From contig JBKGXV010000004.1 in NCBI GenBank assembly GCA_046546375.1, forward strand, positions 1 to 64,000: a stretch of DNA of 64,000 nt, written 5' to 3'. The notes beneath the pieces were generated by a model. It did no database searches, was not told the origin of the DNA, and saw only the letters and a program-made list of their open reading frames with translations. Positions 8,633-17,359 of the stretch are shown piece after piece; positions within the stretch are counted from its first letter, which is position 1; each line of letters starts with the position of its first letter. A program made the position numbers and the translations under genes. Origin of the DNA: JAEZKC01 sp046546375 (GTDB lineage: Bacteria; Fibrobacterota; Chitinivibrionia; Chitinivibrionales; Chitinispirillaceae).

Positions 8633-8896
8633 TTGTCTATTGAATTACTTTCGCAGTTAGAAGATAAAATTGAAATGCTTCTGGTGATGCTTGAAGAGCA
8701 CAAAGACGAAAAAATACGACTTAAGCAGTCACTGGAGCAGTCAGACGAAAGAATTTCCGAGCTGGAGAGGGAAAACCAGGACCTTTCATCCCAGCTTGAA
8801 TCACTAAGGGCTGATGCCGACGGACGTCAGGAAAAAATTAATTCCGCGGCAGAACGAATACAGGGGTTACTGAGCAAGTTGGAGTCAGTACAGTAA
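8633..8896 (+). CDS. Small coiled-coil protein, ZapB-like
   Basis: The 87-aa protein is almost entirely a predicted coiled coil with heptad Leu/Ile spacing (LLSQLEDKIEMLLVMLEEHK... ISELERENQDLSSQLESL...). Size, composition and position directly before zapA match the ZapB-like division-factor family, which bridges FtsZ-associated ZapA and the chromosome. The start is a TTG at 8633, with AAGGGAG 5-7 nt upstream and no ATG in a suitable place. The family call rests on architecture and neighbourhood, because coiled coils carry little sequence signature. Confidence 0.7.
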   Translation: MSIELLSQLEDKIEMLLVMLEEHKDEKIRLKQSLEQSDERISELERENQDLSSQLESLRADADGRQEKINSAAERIQGLLSKLESVQ

Positions 8897-8923
8897 CCTA
8901 CACAGAGCGGGTGGGGGGTACCT

Positions 8924-9220
8924 ATGAGCTCGGAAAGTATTCGGGTGGTAATCTTTGGAGTCGAGTATTCCATCAAAGGTGATGTGGATACTGAAACAAC
9001 CAAACAGGTTGCTCAATATGTTAATTCCAAAATAGCGGAACTGCATGAAATATCCGCTTGCAGGGATAATGTAAAAATTGCAGTTTTGTCAGCACTCAAC
9101 ATTGCAGGCGAGCTGTTCGAAACCAAAGCAAAACACGAAGAGGATATGAAAAAATTGAAGGAATACCAAGACAGGGTCGAAACACTTTCAAAGAAACTAG
9201 AATCGCTCCTTGAGGCATAA
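8924..9220 (+). CDS. zapA: Cell division protein ZapA
   Basis: An FtsZ-ring stabiliser, 98 aa. The N-terminal beta-alpha-beta globular head shows VVIFGVEYSIKGD and YVNSKIAELHE, followed by ALNIAGELFETK and a C-terminal coiled-coil tail (MKKLKEYQDRVETLSKKLESLL) used for dimerisation and tetramerisation. A G-rich ribosome site (GGGGGG) precedes the ATG. It follows the ZapB-like gene by 27 nt, and the structured region at 9221-9344 follows directly. Confidence 0.92.
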   Translation: MSSESIRVVIFGVEYSIKGDVDTETTKQVAQYVNSKIAELHEISACRDNVKIAVLSALNIAGELFETKAKHEEDMKKLKEYQDRVETLSKKLESLLEA

Positions 9221-9344
9221 TCTCTTCAATTCCAATCATTGCCTACCATAGTCTCCCCTGGCCCATGGGCTGAAAACCCCATGAGCATCCGCTCCGAGTG
9301 ATATGAATTTTCCGGGTAACCGGAGAACAGCATTCATCTTTTTT
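9221..9344 (+). ncRNA. Candidate structured RNA (possibly 6S RNA) between zapA and rny
   Basis: The zapA-rny gap contains CATGGG/CCCATG (9264-9283) and a hairpin TCCGG-GTAA-CCGGA with a GNRA loop (9311-9324). The second is nested inside ATGAAT/ATTCAT (9303-9337), with a T6 run right after (9339-9344), as in an intrinsic terminator. 6S RNA lies next to zapA in many bacteria, which makes it the leading guess. I could not draw the full closing stem and central bubble, so it may instead be a zapA terminator plus an rny leader. Confidence 0.4.
9303..9344 (+). terminator. Terminator-like nested hairpin with T run
   Basis: The outer stem ATGAAT/ATTCAT encloses a GNRA-capped hairpin and is followed by CTTTTTTG. 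It would end the zapA transcript or the candidate RNA before rny. Confidence 0.5.
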
Positions 9345-9367
9345 GTTACAGGAAAACTCGATCCGGT

Positions 9368-9395
9368 TTGACCGGTCGTTTCATATATACATAAA
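9368..9395 (+). promoter_or_regulatory. Possible rny promoter
   Basis: TTGACC (9368-9373), 16-nt spacer and a weak CATAAA (9390-9395) lie 33 nt before the rny start. The -35 match is good and the -10 match is poor. Confidence 0.3.
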
Positions 9396-9427
9396 CACTT
9401 GATGCATAACCATTTCAGGAGGTTTTA

Positions 9428-11002
9428 ATGGGACTCCCCTACATCTTTATACTCATCGGTGTCGGTTGCGCACTGGGCTTCGCAGGCGGCTTCTTCTGGC
9501 GCATCCTCACCGACCGGAATTTCAAAAGAAAGCACGAAGAGGAGCTTCGAAAAGAAGCTGAAAGGATTCTCAAAGAAGCAAAGAATGAAGCTGAACTTCA
9601 GAAAAAAACCGCCATACTGGAAGCAAAAGACGAATGGTTCAAGGCTAAATCTGATTTTGAACGCGATGCCAACAAAACGCGCGACCAACTCCGCCAGGAA
9701 CAGCAACGCATAAAAGAATCTGATCTTGAACTCAAGAGACGCGAAGAAGTGATCTCCAAAAGAGAAAACGAATTCAACGCACGTGAAAGCTTCCTGAATT
9801 CAAAAGAAAAAACACTGCGCACAAAAGACAACGAACTGAACCGCCTCATTTCCCTTGAAAATGAAAAACTGGAGAAAATCTCTCATATGACCCAGGAAGA
9901 AGCAAAAAAGCTGCTTCTTGAAAACCTTGAGGGTCAGGTGCGCTATGAGTGCGCCCAAATGATAAAGGAAATCAAAGATCAGGCTAAATCCGAAGCGGAA
10001 AAAGAAGCCAAAGAAATTGTAGTTCAATCAATTCAGCGTTGTGCAGCCGATACGACCGTGGAATCTACTGTTTCTGTGGTGCATCTGCCCAGTGATGAGA
10101 TGAAGGGCAGAATCATCGGCCGCGAAGGTAGAAACATCCGTTCCTTTGAAGAAGCCACCGGTATCGATGTCATAGTGGATGATACTCCCGAAGCGGTGAT
10201 TCTTTCCGGGTTCGATCCTATTCGCCGTGAAATCGCCAGATTAGCACTTGAAAAGCTTATCACCGATGGAAGAATACATCCGGGACGCATTGAGGAGCTC
10301 ATCAAGAAAAGCGAAAAAGAGCTTGAGAAAATCATGAAGGAATCGGCCGAGGAGATCATCTTTGAACTGGATGTTCATGGACTCAAACCCAAAACGGTAG
10401 AGATGCTCGGGCGTCTGAAATACCGCACCTCCTACGGTCAGAATGTGCTTCAGCACAGTAAGGAAGTTGCGATCCTCGCCGGTCTTATGGCTACTGAGCT
10501 TGGCCTTGATTCCAAAACCGCCATCCGCGCCGGACTGCTTCACGATATCGGAAAGGCTATCGACCGGGAAACAGAAGGTACACACTCTGAGCTCGGTGCC
10601 GAAATGGCAACCAAGGCAGGAGAAAACGAAGTCATCTGCAACGCAATTGCGGCTCATCACGAAGATGTCGCCCCTATTTCCATGTACCCCATACTCATAC
10701 AGGCGGCGGACACTATCAGCAGCACCCGTCCGGGTGTGCGCCGTGAGACTCTGACCAACTATATCAACCGTCTCACGAAACTGGAAGAGATCGCCGATTC
10801 CTTCAGAGGGGTCCAGAAGGCGTATGTAATCCAGGCCGGACGGGAAATAAGAGTTATGGTTGAGCCGGAAGTCATAAATGATGCACAGGCCCAGGAACTG
10901 GCCGGACAGATATCTCTGAAAATCCAGGATGAGATGGAATATCCCGGACAGATCAAAGTAACCATTATCCGAGAAAGCAGATTCACTGAATTTGCCAAAT
11001 AA
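9428..11002 (+). CDS. rny: Ribonuclease Y
   Basis: A membrane-anchored endoribonuclease that starts mRNA decay, 524 aa as is typical. One N-terminal transmembrane helix (about 4-24) is followed by a long charged coiled coil (about 28-200), a KH domain with GRIIGREGRNIRSFEEATG, and an HD phosphohydrolase domain with HDIGKAID and a later conserved AAHHED metal site. AGGAGG lies 7 nt before the ATG. The partner gene ymdB follows 3 nt after the stop; in Bacillus YmdB and RNase Y are also co-transcribed. Confidence 0.97.
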   Translation: MGLPYIFILIGVGCALGFAGGFFWRILTDRNFKRKHEEELRKEAERILKEAKNEAELQKKTAILEAKDEWFKAKSDFERDANKTRDQLRQEQQRIKESDLELKRREEVISKRENEFNARESFLNSKEKTLRTKDNELNRLISLENEKLEKISHMTQEEAKKLLLENLEGQVRYECAQMIKEIKDQAKSEAEKEAKEIVVQSIQRCAADTTVESTVSVVHLPSDEMKGRIIGREGRNIRSFEEATGIDVIVDDTPEAVILSGFDPIRREIARLALEKLITDGRIHPGRIEELIKKSEKELEKIMKESAEEIIFELDVHGLKPKTVEMLGRLKYRTSYGQNVLQHSKEVAILAGLMATELGLDSKTAIRAGLLHDIGKAIDRETEGTHSELGAEMATKAGENEVICNAIAAHHEDVAPISMYPILIQAADTISSTRPGVRRETLTNYINRLTKLEEIADSFRGVQKAYVIQAGREIRVMVEPEVINDAQAQELAGQISLKIQDEMEYPGQIKVTIIRESRFTEFAK

Positions 11003-11005
11003 GAC

Positions 11006-11797
11006 ATGAGAATACTATTTATTGGTGATATTTTCGGAAATCCCGGAAGGAGAGCTCTCGCAGAGAGGCTCTCCTCTCTTCTTGAGGAGCATCATATCGA
11101 TGTCTGCATCGGTAATGGTGAAAATGCAGCAGGTGGACGCGGTCTCACCAAAAATCTCTACAGAAAACTGCGTAAATACGGAATGGATGTCCTTACAGGA
11201 GGGAACCACTCCTTTTCTGTAGCGGATAAGGATTATTCATTCATGAATGATCCACCGGTCCTAAGACCGCTTAATTACCCCCCCGGCAATGTAGGGCACG
11301 GCTCCACTCTTTTCACACTCCCTGACGGTCGGAAAATAGGTGTGGTCAATCTTATGGGACGGACCTTTATTCATGAAACTCTGGACTGTCCTTTTCGATC
11401 CGGTGAACAGGCTATAAAGGAACTTAAACAGCATACGCCTGTTATTCTGGTCGATTTTCATGCGGAGGCCACAAGTGAGAAGGCTGCTTTAGCCTGGCAT
11501 GTTGACGGGATGGCCAGTGCTGTAGTAGGAACACACACTCATGTACAAACTGCTGATGAGCGCATACTGCCCAAAGGCACCGCATACATTACAGATGTGG
11601 GAATGACCGGCCCGGAGAAATCCATTATTGGGATGAAACCGGAGGGGGTAGTCAAAAAGTTTCTTCTTCAAACCTATGTCCGTTTTGAACCAGCTGATGA
11701 CAGCCCCATGATAAATGGAGTCGTTATTGAAGCAGAGGATACTACCGGACATGCGGTTTCGATCTCAAGAGTTTTCGAGCGGGTGAATTTCAAATGA
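11006..11797 (+). CDS. ymdB: YmdB-family metallophosphoesterase
   Basis: A 263-aa calcineurin-like phosphoesterase of the YmdB family (cyclic nucleotide 2',3'/3',5' phosphodiesterase in Bacillus). Metal-ligand motifs are visible in order: GDIFGNPGR near the N-terminus, GNGENAAGGRG, GGNHSF, the VDFHAEATSEK segment, and GTHTHVQTAD. It has no signal peptide and is cytosolic. It is tightly coupled to rny (3-nt gap) and overlaps xseA by 4 nt (ATGA). Confidence 0.92.
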   Translation: MRILFIGDIFGNPGRRALAERLSSLLEEHHIDVCIGNGENAAGGRGLTKNLYRKLRKYGMDVLTGGNHSFSVADKDYSFMNDPPVLRPLNYPPGNVGHGSTLFTLPDGRKIGVVNLMGRTFIHETLDCPFRSGEQAIKELKQHTPVILVDFHAEATSEKAALAWHVDGMASAVVGTHTHVQTADERILPKGTAYITDVGMTGPEKSIIGMKPEGVVKKFLLQTYVRFEPADDSPMINGVVIEAEDTTGHAVSISRVFERVNFK

Positions 11798-13038
11798 ATT
11801 CAGCGTTTACCTTTCTTCCCCCATCAGAATCGGAATTTCCCTACACAGTATCGGAAATAAACAGCGGAATCGCACAGAAGCTGGAAACAGGCAATACTGT
11901 TGTATGGGTGGAAGGTGAATTATCCAATTGGAAACGTGCGTCAAGTGGTCACTGCTATTTTCGTCTCAAGGATGAGCAAAGCCAGATACCGGCAGTAATG
12001 TGGCGTTCAACCACCTCACAGCTCACATTTGAACCGGAGGATGGTTTGGCCGTGATGGCGATCGGATCAATCCGCGTGTATCAGCGTGGCGGCTATTACC
12101 AGCTTGATATCCACAGAATGATGCCTGCAGGACAAGGCGCGCTTCATCTGGCTTTTGAAAAACTGAAGGAAAAGCTTCTAAAAGAGGGGCTGTTCGACCC
12201 GGAACACAAGAAACCACTCCCCCGCTCCCTTAAGTCTATAGGTGTTGTAACCAGCAAAACTGGAGCCGCTATCAGAGATATTGTCAGGGTGGTTTCTTCA
12301 AGAGCCCCGCAAACGGACATTGTTCTGGTTGATACTGCGGTACAGGGAGATAAAGCTCCTTCAGAAATCGACAGTGCGATTCAGCAGCTCAATCATTACG
12401 GCAATGTGGATCTGATGATAGTGGGCAGAGGCGGCGGCTCAATAGAGGATCTCTGGGCTTTCAACGATGAAAAAGTGGCACGCGCGATTTTCGAATCTGA
12501 AATTCCGGTAATTTCTGCCGTAGGCCACGAAATAGATTTTACCATAGCAGATTTCGTGGCGGATGTCAGAGCAGCAACTCCCTCGGCAGCCGCAGAGATC
12601 TCCGTGCCGGACTGTCGTGAGAGACAGCGATACTTTCAGGCGTGTTCGGAAAGGTTCACAAATGATTTTCATCGTTATTTTTCCCAGATCGGCACACGAC
12701 TGGAACGTGCTATGACATCCCGTGCGATTCACCGCCCGTTGAGAATGGTGCAGGAGGCGGCTCAAAGCAGAGATGAAGCTCAGGAACGATGCTGCAGAAG
12801 TCTCAAAACCATTTTCAAAACAGTTAATGAAAAATTCAACACTGCAGGATCAAGGCTTCATTCTCTCAGTCCCTTGTCGATTCTCGGCCGAGGCTACAGT
12901 GTGGTAATTGATAAGGAAGGTAAAACCGTTCGCAGCTCCGAAGAGGTGAAAAAGGGTGATCAGGTTACTCTGCGTTTTGCAAAAGGAGAAGCTGAAGCGG
13001 TTGTAGAAAAACTGCGAACAGAAAAAGAGAACGATTAG
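11794..13038 (+). CDS. xseA: Exodeoxyribonuclease VII large subunit
   Basis: Catalytic subunit of ExoVII, which degrades single-stranded DNA from both ends. The 414-aa protein has an N-terminal OB-fold (VWVEGELSNWKRASSGHCYFRLKD), then the catalytic domain with IGVVTSKTGAAIRDI, DLMIVGRGGGSIEDLWAFND and VISAVGHEIDFTIADFVADVRAATPSAAAE, then a helical region and the LHSLSPLSILGRGYSV C-terminal motif. It overlaps ymdB by 4 nt, and xseB follows after 55 nt. Confidence 0.97.
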   Translation: MNSAFTFLPPSESEFPYTVSEINSGIAQKLETGNTVVWVEGELSNWKRASSGHCYFRLKDEQSQIPAVMWRSTTSQLTFEPEDGLAVMAIGSIRVYQRGGYYQLDIHRMMPAGQGALHLAFEKLKEKLLKEGLFDPEHKKPLPRSLKSIGVVTSKTGAAIRDIVRVVSSRAPQTDIVLVDTAVQGDKAPSEIDSAIQQLNHYGNVDLMIVGRGGGSIEDLWAFNDEKVARAIFESEIPVISAVGHEIDFTIADFVADVRAATPSAAAEISVPDCRERQRYFQACSERFTNDFHRYFSQIGTRLERAMTSRAIHRPLRMVQEAAQSRDEAQERCCRSLKTIFKTVNEKFNTAGSRLHSLSPLSILGRGYSVVIDKEGKTVRSSEEVKKGDQVTLRFAKGEAEAVVEKLRTEKEND

Positions 13039-13093
13039 TAAATAGAACTTTGCAGATTAGCAGCTCATTTTGAGTATCAGATGGGATGGAGAA

Positions 13094-13369
13094 ATGGCTC
13101 AGAAAAAATCAAAGGAACATACATTCGAAGAAGCTCTGGCCGAGCTTGAAAGTGTAATTGAGCAGCTTGAACGAGAAGATTTGACATTGGACAAGGCGCT
13201 TTTTCATTTTGAAAACGGAATTCGCCTTATGCGTCACTGCGACACTCACCTTAAGAGTGCACAGGGCAAAATAAAGGAACTCTTGAAGGGTGAGGATGGG
13301 GAGTTCATAACAAAAGTACTGGGAGTAACGTTGGAATCGTTTATTGGTGGAGAAAACACAAATGGATGA
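13094..13369 (+). CDS. xseB: Exodeoxyribonuclease VII small subunit
   Basis: The 91-aa helical subunit that binds the XseA stalk. The family signature is FEEALAELESVIEQLE...LTLDKALFHFENGIRLMRHCDTHL. I use the ATG at 13094 (GGGA about 7 nt upstream); an in-frame TTG at 13070 would add eight residues. The C-terminal part (after KGEDGEF) is longer than usual and runs into the next gene, overlapping ispA by 8 nt. Confidence 0.92.
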   Translation: MAQKKSKEHTFEEALAELESVIEQLEREDLTLDKALFHFENGIRLMRHCDTHLKSAQGKIKELLKGEDGEFITKVLGVTLESFIGGENTNG

Positions 13370-14234
13370 ACTGAAGGCTTATCTCAAAAAAGTAAGTGAG
13401 GCTACGGAATCAACACTCGATAGACTCCTGCCAACCGAAACCGAGCATCCGATATCGATTCATAAGTTAATGCGGTACTCGAGTTTTGCTGGAGGAAAAC
13501 GGGTCAGACCATGTCTGGTTATGGCTGCATTTGAAGCCTGCGGAGGCGAATTTAGTGATGAAAAAGCACTCAATGCCGCAGCTGCAATAGAAATGCTTCA
13601 CACCTTCTCTCTTATCCATGATGACCTTCCCTGTATGGACGATGATGATTTCCGCAGAGGAAAACCCACCGCCCATAAAGCATTCAATGAAGCTTTGGCT
13701 GTTTTGGGCGGTGATGCTTTATGCATTATGGCTTTTGAAATTCTTTCCGGTATTGGCAGAGCAGATATAATTCATGAAGTTGCCACCGCTCTTGGCACCC
13801 AGGGTATGTTGGGCGGACAGGTTGTTGACATTGAATCTGAAGGCAGACCGGTTGATAAAGCTATTGTGGAGTACATTCACCATAATAAAACAGCTGCCCT
13901 CATTCGCGCCTCGATCCGGGTCGGTGCACTTTTGGCTGATGCCTCCCCTAAGGCACTGCAAAAGCTTACCTCTTACGGCAACAGTGTAGGACTTGCATTC
14001 CAGGTGATAGATGATATTCTCGATGAAGAGAGTACGACTGAGACTTTGGGCAAAGATGCCGGTAGCGACAGGGCAAAAGGGAAAGCCACTTTTCCTGCAG
14101 TGGTCGGTATGACCGAATCAAAAAAGTATGCTCAGGAATTAATAGAGAACGCTTGGAGTGAGATCGAATTCTTAGGTGAAAAAGGAAAAATTCTTAAAAT
14201 ATTAGCAGAATACATTCGGGTAAGAATCTCCTAG
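13362..14234 (+). CDS. ispA: Polyprenyl (farnesyl/geranylgeranyl) diphosphate synthase
   Basis: Condenses IPP with allylic diphosphates to make C15/C20 prenyl diphosphates. The 290-aa protein has the all-helical prenyltransferase fold with the first Asp-rich motif DDLPCMDDDDFRRG, preceded by GGKRVRP and IEMLHTFSLIHDD, and the second Asp-rich motif QVIDDILDE with GKDAGSD after it. The motif layout fits short-chain IspA. The ATG at 13362 has GGTGGAG upstream. The order xseA-xseB-ispA is common, but dxs is absent here: citrate synthase converges from the other strand. Confidence 0.93.
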   Translation: MDELKAYLKKVSEATESTLDRLLPTETEHPISIHKLMRYSSFAGGKRVRPCLVMAAFEACGGEFSDEKALNAAAAIEMLHTFSLIHDDLPCMDDDDFRRGKPTAHKAFNEALAVLGGDALCIMAFEILSGIGRADIIHEVATALGTQGMLGGQVVDIESEGRPVDKAIVEYIHHNKTAALIRASIRVGALLADASPKALQKLTSYGNSVGLAFQVIDDILDEESTTETLGKDAGSDRAKGKATFPAVVGMTESKKYAQELIENAWSEIEFLGEKGKILKILAEYIRVRIS

Positions 14235-14335
14235 AGCAGAATCCAATTGATTTGGCTCCTTTTTTACCCTCGCCAGCCATAATCACCTCACAACCTCTGA
14301 ACTGCTAAGAAAGGGCCACCAAGACAAACTAGAAT

Positions 14336-14373
14336 CTGATGCATAGAACACATCCTCTGTAGCCATGCATCAG
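14336..14373. terminator. Inverted repeat between convergent ispA and gltA
   Basis: CTGATGCAT (14336-14344) pairs perfectly with ATGCATCAG (14365-14373) across a 20-nt loop. It sits between two converging genes but lacks a U tract, so it may be a transcript-stabilising hairpin rather than an intrinsic terminator. Confidence 0.35.
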
Positions 14374-14377
14374 GCAC

Positions 14378-15751
14378 CTACCCTCGCTCATTAAGCGGTA
14401 TATATGAGCGGCGGTTTGAAACGCTCTTGTAGGCGGGTCTGATAATCCTTCCTCCGGTCACAAGCTCTTCAATGCGATGAGCAGACCATCCAGCGATACG
14501 ACTGATGGCAAAAATCGGCGTATATAATTCCTGGGGAATATTCAGCATACTGTACACAAAACCTGAATACAGATCGACATTCGCCGCCATAGGCTTGTTG
14601 CTGTTTTTCACTTTTGCAAACACACTCGGGCTCAGCCGTTCAATTGCGCGAAGCAGCTGATATTCCTCAAGACGCGATTTGGATTGAGCAAGTTCACCCG
14701 ATTTTTCTCTTAGTATGATGGTACGGGGATCACTCAGAGTGTACACAGCGTGTCCCATTCCGTAAATGAGGCCGCTTCTGTCAAACGCTTCCTTGCGCAT
14801 GATCTTTTCCAAATATGCAGACACCTCATCCTCATCAGCCCAATCATTCACGGATTCCTTGATATCTTCCATCATAGTAGCAACTTTGATATTCGCACCA
14901 CCGTGTTTGGGTCCCTTTAAAGAACCCACCGCAGCTGCCATTGCAGAATAGGTATCCGTATCAGAAGAGGAGACCACGTGTACTGAAAAAGCACTGTTAT
15001 TACCCCCTCCATGCTCAGCATGAAGAACCAATGCAAGATCAAGAGTTTCCGCTTCCAATTCCGTATAACAGGAATCGGGGCGAATCATGTGAAGAAAATT
15101 CTGTGCAGTGCTCAATCCGGGCTGAGGTTTGTGAATGAACAGGCTCTTCTGATCGAAATAGTGGCATTTGGCCTGGTATGCATAAGCCACCATGGTAGGG
15201 AAACGGGCAAGCAGCTCGATACACTGACGAACAACATTTTTGACACTGAGATCCTCAGGGTTTTTATCATATGAATAACACGCCAGAATAGAACGGGCAA
15301 GCTTATTCATGATATTGGAGCTGGGAGCCTTCAGAATCATATTTTCAGTGAATCCATCAGGGAGAGCTCTGCACTCACCTATCATTTCCCGAAAATGCAT
15401 AAGCTGCTGCTGATTAGGAAGATCTCCGAACAGAAGAAGATACGCCACTTCATTGAATCCGAAACGCTTCTCCTTCTGAAACCCTTCAACAATATCCTCC
15501 ACATCTATACCACGATATCTAAGACGTCCCTCAACCGGAACTTTTTCATTTTCATCAAGAATATACCCATGCACATCACCAATACTGGTCAACCCGACCA
15601 GCACGCCGGTGCCATCAGCATTACGCAATCCCCGCTTAACATTGAACTTATGATACAACTCGGTATTGATCGCATTCTTTTTAGTAGCTGTATCAATCAC
15701 GTTAGACAGGTGATGTTGTTCAAACTCAGATGCTGGCCTATGATTGTTCAT
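14378..15751 (-). CDS. gltA: Citrate synthase
   Basis: Condenses oxaloacetate and acetyl-CoA to citrate. The 457-aa protein has an N-terminal extension of about 50 residues, then GYILDENEKVPVEGRLRYRGIDVEDI, the first catalytic His in LHAEHGGGNNSAF, the second in IYGMGHAVYTLSDPR, and the catalytic Asp in NVDLYSGFVY. It resembles the long citrate synthases of anaerobes and FCB bacteria; a 2-methylcitrate synthase cannot be excluded. AGGAAAG precedes the ATG. It stands alone on the minus strand. Confidence 0.94.
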   Translation of the reverse strand: MNNHRPASEFEQHHLSNVIDTATKKNAINTELYHKFNVKRGLRNADGTGVLVGLTSIGDVHGYILDENEKVPVEGRLRYRGIDVEDIVEGFQKEKRFGFNEVAYLLLFGDLPNQQQLMHFREMIGECRALPDGFTENMILKAPSSNIMNKLARSILACYSYDKNPEDLSVKNVVRQCIELLARFPTMVAYAYQAKCHYFDQKSLFIHKPQPGLSTAQNFLHMIRPDSCYTELEAETLDLALVLHAEHGGGNNSAFSVHVVSSSDTDTYSAMAAAVGSLKGPKHGGANIKVATMMEDIKESVNDWADEDEVSAYLEKIMRKEAFDRSGLIYGMGHAVYTLSDPRTIILREKSGELAQSKSRLEEYQLLRAIERLSPSVFAKVKNSNKPMAANVDLYSGFVYSMLNIPQELYTPIFAISRIAGWSAHRIEELVTGGRIIRPAYKSVSNRRSYIPLNERG

Positions 15752-15905
15752 GCTTCTTTCCTGCTCTAAAGAATTATTCTGACTAGAATCTTATAATATA
15801 AATCGAGCGCACGGCGATTAAAATGTTCAGCTCTGTGCTGATCGATTCTCGAAGCGTTCTGCTTCAAATTACTTTATCTGTAACCGGAACAAAAAAAAGG
15901 TGAGA

Positions 15906-17135
15906 TTATATGCTTACTCTCAGCATATCTCCAGTGCGGAGCCGTTCACTGCAGCCCTCAAGCGCCACAAGACGATTGGAAACAGCTTTCTCCACCACTT
16001 TGCCATCAAGACCCACAATACGCTCAAACTGAAGGTTATAAGGCTCCTGACGCTGCCGAACCGGTAAAATATTAACTGACTGTCCGCAATTGAAGCTGTT
16101 TTTCACATCCACAACAGGGCGCCCCTCAACAACCGCTTTCACCATACCGATCAGCCGGTGACCAGCCGAGGCTTTGGAGGAATAAACATCCTGCTTGAAC
16201 GGCTCTTCAGTATAAAATCCACATGTATAACTTCTATGCTCAATCGAATTCAGCTCCTTCATCCACCAGGATTTCATCCGATACGCTTCAGGTTCCTCCA
16301 TTGCCAGATTCAATGCATCCCGATACACTTTTACCACCGCAGCCACATAGTGTGCACTTTTATTTCTTCCCTCAATTTTAAAGGAAGCTGCACCTGTCCG
16401 GACAATTTGAGGAAGTATTTTCAGCGTGCAGAGATCTTTTGAATTCAGCAGGTAAGCTCCATTTTCCGACTCCTCCACCAGGAAACCATCATGAGCAGTT
16501 TTCATCCCAACTTCCTGGGGAACAATGCGGTAATTAAATCTGCAGGGCTGAGGGCAATCTCCCAGATTGGGATGTCGCTTCCCTAAATATGCTCCAAGCA
16601 GACAACGCCCGGAAATCGAAACACACATTGCTCCATGTACAAAGACCTCTGTTTCCAGAATATTCATGGAGGAAAATTTTTGTATCTGCTCTAAATCTAG
16701 CTCACGTGGCAGGACCACCCTGCTCACGCCCTGGTCCTTCCAGAACTGCATGGAGGCGGAATTGAAGCAGCCGGTCTGTGTACTCAGATGGAGCTCAACT
16801 TCAGGACATATTCGGGAAATGACCCGCAACACCCCCGGGTCACTCACAATAAAACCGTGAGGTAAAGCTTCTGCACCTCTGAGCTGTTCCAGGATCTCAC
16901 TGAGTGAATCCAGCATAGTATCATCGGGCATAATATTGACGGCTGCATAAACCCTGCGTTTTTCACCGGAAGCATACTGCACCAGTTCTCCGAACTCCTC
17001 CACGGAGAAATTGGGAGAATGTGCTCTGAGATTAAATTTCCCTATTCCGGCATACACGGCATCTGCGCCGTGATCAAAAGCAGCCTGAGCACACACAAAG
17101 GATCCTGCAGGGGCGAGTAATTCAGGGTGAGGCAT
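15906..17135 (-). CDS. Peptidase U32-family protein, TrhP-like
   Basis: The 409-aa protein begins ELLAPAGSFVCAQAAFDHGADAVYAG, the U32 signature. It carries the second block HGAMCVSISGRCLLGAYLGKRHPNLGDCPQPCRFNY with the conserved Cys set seen in the radical-free tRNA hydroxylase group (TrhP/YegQ), and SFKIEGRNKSAHYVAAVV. TrhP takes part in 5-hydroxyuridine formation at tRNA position 34. Despite the family name, protease activity is doubtful. The ribosome site is weak (CGGAC). Confidence 0.85.
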   Translation of the reverse strand: MPHPELLAPAGSFVCAQAAFDHGADAVYAGIGKFNLRAHSPNFSVEEFGELVQYASGEKRRVYAAVNIMPDDTMLDSLSEILEQLRGAEALPHGFIVSDPGVLRVISRICPEVELHLSTQTGCFNSASMQFWKDQGVSRVVLPRELDLEQIQKFSSMNILETEVFVHGAMCVSISGRCLLGAYLGKRHPNLGDCPQPCRFNYRIVPQEVGMKTAHDGFLVEESENGAYLLNSKDLCTLKILPQIVRTGAASFKIEGRNKSAHYVAAVVKVYRDALNLAMEEPEAYRMKSWWMKELNSIEHRSYTCGFYTEEPFKQDVYSSKASAGHRLIGMVKAVVEGRPVVDVKNSFNCGQSVNILPVRQRQEPYNLQFERIVGLDGKVVEKAVSNRLVALEGCSERLRTGDMLRVSI

Positions 17136-17359
17136 TTTGTCCGAGCCGTTTATCCTTGAGTCTATAAATTACTTTATCCGGATGAATCGATAATCCTGTT
17201 GAGAATCTGCTGAAAGGAATCCCCTGATGCATTCCCATGGACTGAATACTGTGCGCCGGAATACGTTACCAAAGAGAATCTTATCAACATTTTGCTATCA
17301 CAAAGCATCTGAGCTAAATTGCAATTTCCCTACTACGCTGGAAACGGCAAAAAATTCAC
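17136..17359. other. Intergenic region without recognisable feature
   Basis: These 224 bp separate two minus-strand genes. I see no ORF with a ribosome site, no strong hairpin and no convincing promoter hexamer pair. Confidence 0.5.
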
